Source: Piezodorus guildinii (lineage: Eukaryota; Arthropoda; Insecta; Hemiptera; Pentatomidae). From it: a stretch of DNA of 64,000 bases. The notes under the pieces were generated by a model, which worked only from the letters and a program-made list of their open reading frames with translations, did not search any database and was not told the DNA's origin. The DNA lies in NCBI GenBank assembly GCA_023052935.1, contig CM041292.1, forward strand, positions 109,789,147 to 109,853,146, written 5' to 3'. This document shows positions 56,450-64,000 of this stretch, in pieces. The translations under genes and the position numbers were made by a program. Position 1 is the stretch's first letter; each line of letters starts with the position of its first letter.

Positions 56450-56743
56450 AGAGAGGCATTGTCTAGTGGATAGAACACTGTCTCGGGTCCTGGGTTCGAA
56501 TACCGTCTGAGGCAGAATATTATTTATTCTGTTATTTCAGCCGGGGTGCGACACTTGGTTATAGAGACCCTTCAGGCGCACACCCAGCCTCAAAAAAGTG
56601 GGAACCTAAAAATGGGGAAAAACCTGACGGCTGAGCGTGATCATAGCCTAACCACCTCCTTGCACGGCCGTTAAAACAGAACGAACCTCTATAAGTACTG
56701 AGCCTACGACCAATCGCAAGGGGTAGAGATACATTTTTTTTTT
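56450..56743 (+). mobile_element. tRNA-derived SINE, copy 2
   Basis: Same family as 23636-23948: GTCTAGTGGATAGA head, GGGTTCGAAT B-box region, AATATTATTTATTCTGTTA, CTGAGCGTGATCA, and a T run at the end. Several deletions in the head (part of the tRNA anticodon region is missing) and many substitutions make it an older copy. Confidence 0.87.
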
Positions 56744-56809
56744 CTGTTAAGAAAACAAAGTCTCTATTCTTAACAAATTATTGTGATTTCTATAATTCTC
56801 ACTTATATT

Positions 56810-57374
56810 AGAATTGACATGGGCATACCACCTCAAACGAAAAAGAAAAGAACTCAATCTACGAAATGAACTTCTTTCGAGATTACGAAACAAACGTTCA
56901 AAATTATCATTGACAAACAAATTAACTATTTATAAAGTACTGAGAAAACCTATTTGGACTTATGGCATCGAGTTATGGAGAACTGAAAACAAGTCAAACA
57001 TCAAAATTATCTAATCATTTCAATCAAAATTTTTTTTTAAATATATTTATTGGTATTTACAACTGTATAATAAAATACATTTAGTAAATGTAATAAAAGA
57101 TAATTTGACATGATTCATATGTAGGGATACTACCCATTGGCAGCTCCCATCAATCAAAATTACTTAGGAAAATTGCAAATGCCCTTTTTTTTTATGTGTC
57201 TAACAATACACTACATACTGACCTAAACATTCCATTCGTCATTGCAACTGCCACTGATCGCTACAATAAATTTCACGACAGAGGGACCCTAAATTCAAAC
57301 CCGCTGACTCAAAACCCATATAATCCGCCCAGAAGACTATCGAGGCGCTGGCCAAGAGACCTGATATACTGATA
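56810..57374 (+). pseudogene. Jockey RT C-terminus, interrupted
   Basis: Reads WAYHLKRKRKELNLR, then LTIYKVLRKPIWTYGIELW, is cut by a 118-bp insertion (57032-57149), and continues with a LHTDLNIPFV.., RRLSRRWPRDLIY tail. This is the classic Jockey ORF2 end. Stops and frame changes show it is dead. Confidence 0.85.
57032..57149 (-). mobile_element. 118-bp retro-insertion with 12-bp target duplication
   Basis: The insertion is flanked by TCAATCAAAATT on both sides (57020-57031 and 57150-57161). It starts with a T run, so a poly(A) tail lies on the minus strand. The rest (ATTTACAACTGTAT, CCCATTGGCA) matches the 3' UTR of the minus-strand Jockey fragment at 59783-60243. It is a severely 5'-truncated Jockey insertion. 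Confidence 0.85.
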
Positions 57375-58040
57375 GTTATTTGTTTTGCTTTTTAATCTAT
57401 CTTATGCAGTTTCGCACTTACATCATTTGTTAGCATATTTGCTTATTGTATTAGCAGATAGAAAATATCATTGCACTGTCAAAACTTCTAAAAATAATTA
57501 TTACTATAAACTGTTTGACAACTATTACATTCATACGCTATGTTTCCACAGTCCTAAAATTGGTTTAAAAATTATAATATTGTTTTAAAACTATGTAAGG
57601 GTGTTTATAGGTCTTCCTTGCCGTGAGGGAAGTCGCATTCCCACGATGACCAAGAGCCTTAGCAAGTTAGCAACTCATCTCGTTGGGCCTCTTTTGGGTC
57701 ATTTTCATATCTTCTTCCATTCTTCTCTGCATTTACACTTTCCCCACGACCATTGTCCTCCATTACAGGATCTGTCCTTCTCTTGAATCGCCTTTTCCAT
57801 TACCGTTATATGAGAAGCAGCAGTCATTGAACTAACCAAATACCTGGAATCAAAAAATACTGAACAATAAACTCATCGTTTAACGAATAGAAATAAAATC
57901 CCTATTCGTTTATTATTTGATACCATGACATTTAGTTAGCACTATGAGTAAAACCACGTTTTTCATTCAATAAGAAAGAACTTAATCTAGGAATTCTATA
58001 ATTGTCAAATATATCTATAACATATATTTCTCTTTATATA
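57375..58040. other. spacer with a C/T-rich island
   Basis: 57601-57786 is open and pyrimidine-rich with no recognised motif. Nothing else is identified. Confidence 0.4.
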
Positions 58041-58925
58041 ACTTTCTCTTATCTATAAATGAAATATTTAGTAAGGGAAAGTATTGCGATCGTGAAAATT
58101 TTCGGATTCCAGTTTTCGATGGAGATACACGTTTTAGGGTTCTCTGATTCCAATTAACCAAGTCTATGTGTGTCCGGTAAGTATAGCAGGGAAATAAAAA
58201 GTCGTTCGTAACTGGAGTTTCATATTTAAGACAACTATACGAGCGAGATGTTACACTAAATTTTTTACTGAAATCAGCTGCCCAAAAGTGTGGTTTATAC
58301 ATTTTGCATCCTGTTGGAAAGAGGGACGGACTAACGCATTCGCAGCCTGAACCCCGTCGTTGTTATGGGTAGCCGAATTTTCTGCCGATCCGCGTGATTT
58401 CGTTGAGGGTAAATAAATAAAATAATAATAGAGAGAACATTAAAAAACCTAGCTTAATTCAAGATATAACAAAATACTTTTTATATATGTACAAGCGATG
58501 ATTTCTTCTCTTTGTAACTACTTCCTTCCCCATCCCGTCTGCAATGCTGTTTCTTTCCTTTTTTGCGACTCCTACCACTAGCGACAATATTGTACCATGA
58601 CGTGCGAATTGCAAACATTCGAATAATATGAGACATTTTGCGACAACCAACTTAAAAACGATCTACGAGCGACATTATTAATGCACTATGCCCAGCTATT
58701 ACTCAACAGCTGATCGAAACTAAATAAAACAGTATATTATTAAATCTTATACACTGAATTTTAATTGAATGATAAAATTAACTGATTGTTGATGATAATA
58801 ATATGATTGATTATTGAATAAAACACATGATTCTATCGAAACATATAATTCCTTAACCTTTATATTATCTCTGACTTTATTAAAAAGTTCTTAAATTGAT
58901 TTTAACAACGGAGATGAAATTTTCA
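58041..58925 (+). repeat. ACTTTCACTTACCT-ended repeat, copy e
   Basis: Diverged copy of 31516-32372: AAAGTATTGCGATCGTGAAAATTTT, ACGTTTTAGGGTTCTC, AGTTTCATATTTAAGACAA and the AAATTGATTTTAACAACGGAG end are shared. About 58315-58660 does not match the other copies and may be an insertion. No ORF. Confidence 0.7.
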
Positions 58926-59782
58926 TGCGCACCACGAGTTCCTCTAATTTAAAGTTTTCAAAATTAGTTGTTATTTTATTTACAAGCTCATGTCAGGCCT
59001 AACTCAAGATGGGCATTAAACTGTTTGTTTTATTGCTAATTATTTATGTTGTGTACAGCTCATAATTAATAAAATTTTATTGTAATCAATCTACAATGTT
59101 TTGTTAGTTAGTTAATATGAAATCTTCATAAATATGAACATAATATACTCAGAATATTAATTTCAACATTAATAATTTAAATTTATTTATAATATTTAAA
59201 ATAATTTGTCGTATTAATTCTCTATTATATTCCCTACTGTGGGAAAAATTTTAAAAATAAATTTTCAGATCTCACGAGTTAAATCACTAATTAAAATGTC
59301 TTATAACCAGGCCTCTAACTCATGGTTATTTAGTTTGTTCTTTTCCATAGTTGCTTATCCTTTTTACTTTCACTTACCTATATATTTTAAATGTCGATAT
59401 TATCTAGTTATTTCCTTATTCTATTGTTGAAGTATTTATGATGTTGTTTGATTGTTTGGGGCGAAAACTAGTAATCATCATAATAACTGAAGTTATTTAT
59501 TTATAATTTTCTGATATTGTCAGATAGATTTTATTGTTAAATATTTGTTTTGCAGTCTGCCGTTTTATTCCAATTGATGAACTAAATACTTCCATCTTTG
59601 CTTTTGAATTGTTCATATTGTTTTTCTATTAATTCTTTCCACCTCTGTATCCTATAATGGGACGAATAAAAATGCAGCAATATTATTTAGTTTATTGATT
59701 TGGATGTTGTGAAACGTAATGAGACCTATTATTTTGATGCAAGAAATTTAATACTTGGGGATAGCACCTCTCATGCCACCGG
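58926..59782. other. AT-rich spacer with solo end motif
   Basis: An isolated ACTTTCACTTACCTATA lies at 59366. No gene. Confidence 0.55.
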
Positions 59783-60243
59783 TTTTTTTTTTTTTTATAA
59801 GATAATAAATGCAAATTGTTTTTATTTATTAAAATTTACAACTGTATTAGTAAATACATCACGTAAATTGGCTCATAATATAGATAATATACATGAAAAG
59901 ACATGAAGAGAATATGCCCATTGGCAACACTCCACTAGGTAATCTACACTAGAAGGTCTCGAGGCCATCTTCTTTTCAGACGCCTCGGAAGATTGTCAGG
60001 TATAAAAGAGGAAGTAAGGATTGAAACTAGTCGGTTAACGTGGGAGTGGATTTTGTCATGGAAGGAATGATACCTCGTACGGGCCAAATCAGCAACATAT
60101 GAGACATTAAGGTCTTTATGGATGAGTTTGTTGGTGACAAAGTAAGGAGCATTGAGGATTTTTCGAAGGATTTTGGGTTGTAAGAATACGGGAAGAATTT
60201 GATGGTTTAGTAGAGCCCCAAAGCTCAACTCCGTACGTCCAGA
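59783..60243 (-). pseudogene. Jockey ORF2 3' fragment with poly(A)
   Basis: A minus-strand insertion beginning (5' truncated) near 60243 and ending in a T run at 59783-59796 (its poly(A) tail). The coding part reads ILRKILNAPYFVTNKLIHKDLN, VADLARTRYHSF, RRLKRRWPRDLL, close to the copy at 61145. The 3' UTR matches the 118-bp insertion at 57032. It is relatively young: one frame is open for most of its length. Confidence 0.85.
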
Positions 60244-60377
60244 TAAATGTTAATTAAACTGAGATATTTAAAAAATATATATAGACATCCACCTCTTTCA
60301 TAACCATTTACAATCATTATACATTTTATAATGTCATAATATCTTAATGACACATAATTGGGAATATTTAATATATT
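60244..60377. other. AT-rich spacer
   Basis: Nothing seen. Confidence 0.5.
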
Positions 60378-60442
60378 AGGGGCACTCACTACATTTCCTA
60401 TAGTACAAAAAATGTGCTATAGCAAACGTAGTGAGTACCCCT
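60378..60442. repeat. 65-bp near-perfect hairpin
   Basis: AGGGGCACTCACTAC at the left pairs with GTAGTGAGTACCCCT at the right, and CTATAG in each arm extends the stem to about 28 paired bases around a loop of roughly 8-10. It could be a tiny MITE or encode a hairpin RNA. Confidence 0.8.
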
Positions 60443-61144
60443 ATTGTATGTTTTGTGCTAAATTTTTAGAAAGATGATCTTAATTTCTAGAATCAAGGAC
60501 TAATTTTTTTTCTATTGTTTTCCGGGCCAAATGGCCCGAAGTGTAGATGTTGCCTAGATGGAATTAATAAGGAAATGGTGTTCGCGAATAAACTGCACAT
60601 TAATTGATAATGATCTGTACATCTGGTAAATACGTAATGTGATATTTCGAATCCTTGAGTCTATGGAGTCTATGGAAGAATCCTGAGTATATGGGATGGG
60701 TATTGGAATTATTACTGATTTGAATTGGATGCATCATCCCTCCTAATGATGAGGTAAACGTGCAATGAATCATCCTATCATAAGATCCTGTTGGGAAGGA
60801 TATCCTACAACTCTTATTGCAATTCTTAGAATAAAATATATGGATCCTTCTATTCAATAAATATATTTGTATGTAACTCATGTTATTCATAGTTTAGTTG
60901 TAAATCTGTTGTCTGATGTATTAGATATACCTTTTATAATTAAATTAAATAAAATTAGAAAACAAATTTGACAGTTTCTCTCTATCTTCTTGTTATTTGC
61001 TGAGTGCATATTGCAATCTGAATCGAGCGACAGTGTACTGCAGTTTCAATGGTCAACAACTGATTGATTGAATTGATTTGAGCTTGTCACATCAATAGCA
61101 ATCTCACTGTTTCAGAGTTACTTACTATTTGAACATATGAGATT
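60443..61144. other. spacer, no gene recognised
   Basis: A short palindrome GGGCCAAATGGCCC lies at 60524. Otherwise nothing recognised. Confidence 0.45.
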
Positions 61145-61624
61145 GAGAGGATCCACAGAATCATCTAGTTCTTCCCGCATTCAATCCATGCAATCTGAAA
61201 TCCTCCGGAAGATCCTAAATGCTCCTTACTTTGTCACTAATAAAATTATCCATAAAGACCTAAATATCCCATTAGTTGCAGATCTAGCCCGAACTAGGTA
61301 TACCTCCTTTAATTCCAAATTACCAACCCACTCGCACGGAAACTCTTATCCCCCCATCTATTCCTGATAATCCCCCGAGTCGGCTGAAAGGACGATTGCC
61401 TGGCGACCTACAACATTAAATAAGAGAAGTGCTACCTCTGTGTGGTTTCTTCACATACCTGCAATATATGATTAATTAACATATTTACTTACTTATTTTA
61501 TTGTATAATATTTTATAGTTCTGTAAATATTGTATGAATGTTGTACTTGATCACTATTATAAATGTCCTAATGAAGACAGATTGTAATATCACTCAATAA
61601 GAATTGTTTTGAAAAAACAAAACA
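61145..61624 (+). pseudogene. Jockey ORF2 3' fragment with 3' UTR
   Basis: Reads ILRKILNAPYFVTNKIIHKDLNIP, VADLARTRYTSF, then a frame change before RLKGRLPGDLQH, followed by a UTR ending in an A-rich tail. The end matches 12037-12122. It is a 5'-truncated LINE copy on the plus strand. Confidence 0.85.
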
Positions 61625-62308
61625 TTTTAATTAAATTTGTTTCATGTTTCTATATTATTAGTATTATCTTGAAATATCTCCTGAATCCAGGAATATCTAA
61701 ATAACAATTATTCAAGCTCTTAATCTCAAAGAAAATTCAAGCATTAATTCTATGAAATACAAAATTAGTTTATTTCTCGATAAGTGATTTTCAGATTTTT
61801 TTTTAAAAATTAAATTTAGTTTTTGAAATCTACGACGATAGCTTCCACCTGATTATTTATATATATTTAGATTTGCCTGGCCTCTACAGGCTATGCTAAT
61901 CACTCGGCTATGTAACTCAAAGTTAATCAATTATTTTAATTAACAAGCGGCCCCATTGACTAATTATTTAATATCTAACCTGTTCCTTGTTTAATAAAGC
62001 CTAGCACGATAGGAGTAGGAGTCATTACCTAAATTGCTGTTGAAGAAGTTAGGATAAGAATGGCTAACTGTCAATTAATTTACTTAATGATCACCATCGA
62101 CCTCAGCCCTTATCTCGTTTACGACTTTTTTAAATACTTGTTGCCAATAGAGTTTGCTGTCACTAGGTGGTCAGTAGCGGCAAGGTCCCATTGTTTTTCC
62201 CAATTACCCTGTAGTGTCATCATCTACCCAACTCAGGTATTATAAATTAAACATATTCAAAACTTTGTTCTCAAGGGATCTAAATATCATTAGATAGATT
62301 GATAACTG
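61625..62308. other. spacer, no gene recognised
   Basis: No gene seen; the frame at 62060-62245 has no motif. Confidence 0.4.
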
Positions 62309-62332
62309 TTTTTTACTTTCACTTACCTATAA
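62309..62332 (-). repeat. end motif of the ACTTTCACTTACCT family next to a LINE end
   Basis: ACTTTCACTTACCTATA in plus orientation, that is TATAGGTAAGTGAAAGT at the 3' end of the minus-strand LINE fragment that follows. Confidence 0.7.
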
Positions 62333-62339
62333 GTTATAA

Positions 62340-62964
62340 TTAAAATCTTTAATAAGTCTATATCTATAAAGCCCTGCTATTTTACGAAAATTGTATACAA
62401 ACAACCAGTTATTGTCATCGAGAAATTTTATCACATCGTCAACTTTTAGAGAACTCTTTCTAAAACAATTTTTTCTAATTTCAGACATAAAAAATGAAAT
62501 ATATTTTCTGCTTCTCTTTTATCGCACAAAGAGCACACCACACTACTATTTGAATAAAATCTGTTATAGTTTAGATAATGAAGTTTACATCTAACACTTA
62601 TTACCCATTTAATCCCATTAAAGTTTATTTTAGTATCATCAAGGTAATGTGTTCCATAATCATAATTTAAGTTTATATACAGATACATTTTTTCCGAAAC
62701 TGAAGCCTTTTTTACATATTTTAATCTATAAATTTCTATTAACGATTCTCTGTACGATTCCTGTAGGATTAAGTCCCATTTATTTTTATTATCAAGTTTT
62801 ATGCCTATGTCAATATTATGTTTTTCAGCTATGTCTCCTAAATCCTTTATCCAGTATACCTTTTGTTTAATTACTTCGTCATTTAATAAATATGGTAGCC
62901 CATTGTTTGTCAGGTTTTTTTTTATAATATAACTATGCCGTATTTTTAAGGTTTCTATGAACAT
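62340..62964 (-). pseudogene. non-LTR ORF2 C-terminus with zinc-binding motif
   Basis: A 172-codon minus-strand frame (62446-62964). Its C-terminal part reads WVISVRCKLHYLNYNRFYSNSSVVCSLCDKREAENIFHFLC, the C--C...H...C zinc motif found at the end of many LINE reverse transcriptases. A frameshift near 62460 separates the last 25 codons (VDDVIKFLDDNNWLFVYNF), which continue to about 62385. RT motifs are missing because the copy is truncated. The clade differs from Jockey and is not assigned. Confidence 0.7.
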
Positions 62965-63086
62965 TGGGACTATTTTAGTTTCTAAGTGTATTAATTAGGA
63001 CGGGATGGCTTACGGCAAGCTAAATAATTTCTCAATGAAGGAAGTTTTGCACATTCAATATATTCATTAGTATCAATATAAATATC

Positions 63087-63089
<3 letters not shown>

Positions 63090-63155
<66 letters not shown>

Positions 63156-63231
63156 AAGTTCCATTGCACCTGAAGATGGTATTGTAGCCGAAACGTTCAT
63201 AGAAATTAACCTTCACCTAAAAAAATCTTAC

Positions 63232-63291
<60 letters not shown>
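63090..63291. repeat. two (TA)n runs flanking a hammerhead-like core
   Basis: (TA)n at 63090-63153 and 63236-63291. Between them CTGAAGA-TGGTATTGTAGCC-GAAACGTT (63170-63196) has the same layout as the cores at 36245, 36506 and 51725. Confidence 0.75.
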
Positions 63292-63296
<5 letters not shown>

Positions 63297-63881
63297 GAAA
63301 TATAACGTCATAACTTCAAACCATTATAGAGATTAGGTTACTATTTCTCGTGGGTAATAAACTGCTAGAGCAGTGGTTCCCGACTAATGGTCCGCAGGCG
63401 ATGTACAGGGGGAGAGGGTCCGCGAGATGCCATTGGAAAATAATTATAATTACCTTCTTACAAAAATTATTTGTAAGGCCTTAGCTTTTAATAAGAGCCA
63501 CACGGACAAATTAAAAATTCTAAGTGATAAGATTGCTAGCTTAAATAAGCTTAAAGAATAGATGTATCGCAGAAGATAATTAACAATATTTGATTTCTTT
63601 ATGAGTATTCGTATTATATAAATTACCTAGTTGGAGAAAAAAATTAAACAATTAAAAGTTACTATTAAACCTGGCAAATGGTCTTAGAATGTTTTAAAGG
63701 AATGAAAAATCCTTATGCTGTCCTTCATAGGGATGGTGGTCCAGAACCTGTGCTAAATCAGATTCTCGTATAAGATTCCAATCCTAAAAAACCCTGGTTA
63801 AACAAAATTTAGCACAAAGGTATTTGCCTTATTTTAAAAGTTTTAAATTTTAGGTATTTTTCATTCACTTAATGTCATTTT
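63292..63881. other. spacer, no gene recognised
   Basis: A balanced patch at 63370-63440 (GCAGTGGTTCCCGACTAATGG) resembles the opening of common dispersed repeats, but I cannot classify it. Confidence 0.4.
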
Positions 63882-64000
63882 ATGCTACTGTGGCTATCGG
63901 ACGATATTATAACAGAAGTCCTGAATTTTGTTTATTAGGATGGGAATCTTATACGAGGACCTGATTTACCACAGGCTCTGGAACACCATTTATCGTTTTC
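63882..64000 (+). repeat. dispersed repeat shared with 23034-23150, cut by window end
   Basis: TTATGCTACTGTGGCT and ATCGGACGATATT as at 23034, then GGATGGGAATCTT and a GAGGACCTGATTTACCACAGG stretch. It continues out of the window. Confidence 0.7.

Noticed and set aside
57601..57786. Open pyrimidine-rich frame
   Set aside because: Low-complexity Ser/His/Leu/Pro peptide without recognisable features.

Overview
This looks like a stretch of an arthropod nuclear genome, most likely an insect. It is very AT-rich, with runs of (TA)n, tRNA-derived SINEs, Jockey-type non-LTR fragments, a Tc1 remnant and two young Ty3/gypsy-type LTR retrotransposons. No complete host gene is visible; there are only two weak exon candidates (213-365 and 36816-36853). 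The species cannot be named from this sequence.

Layout. (1) 703-7369: a nearly intact gypsy element with LTRs of 542 and 543 bp, a 4-bp target duplication, a tRNA-Leu-type primer site, a SAP plus coiled-coil plus CCHC Gag, and a protease/RT/RNase H/integrase Pol. The Pol C-terminus carries a TARG1/OARD1-type macrodomain (ADP-ribose hydrolase fold). This is the most unusual feature in the window. (2) 7.4-36.8 kb: a graveyard of small repeats. These include fold-back elements, Jockey and other LINE pieces, a repeat family ending in ACTTTCACTTACCT, a 0.95-kb duplicated block, a SINE and a Tc1 transposase fragment. (3) 37411-45284: a second gypsy-type element with LTRs of 825 and 826 bp and a 4-bp target duplication. 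Its Gag and Pol lie in two frames, with a TGA just before the protease. (4) 45.3-64 kb: more repeats, including a fold-back element with 21-bp tandem units and a nested inverted SINE-like unit, several Jockey 3' ends, a second SINE copy and a LINE C-terminus.

How the genes work together. In each LTR element the LTR supplies promoter and poly(A) signals. Gag forms the particle. Pol supplies protease, reverse transcriptase, RNase H and integrase, and the primer site and purine tract prime the two DNA strands. In element 1 the added macrodomain would be made as the last part of Pol and so be carried in the particle. Its predicted catalytic Lys and Asp are both present with the spacing of human TARG1, which suggests the element can remove ADP-ribose from a host or self target. 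The rest of the window is decayed mobile DNA and simple repeats.
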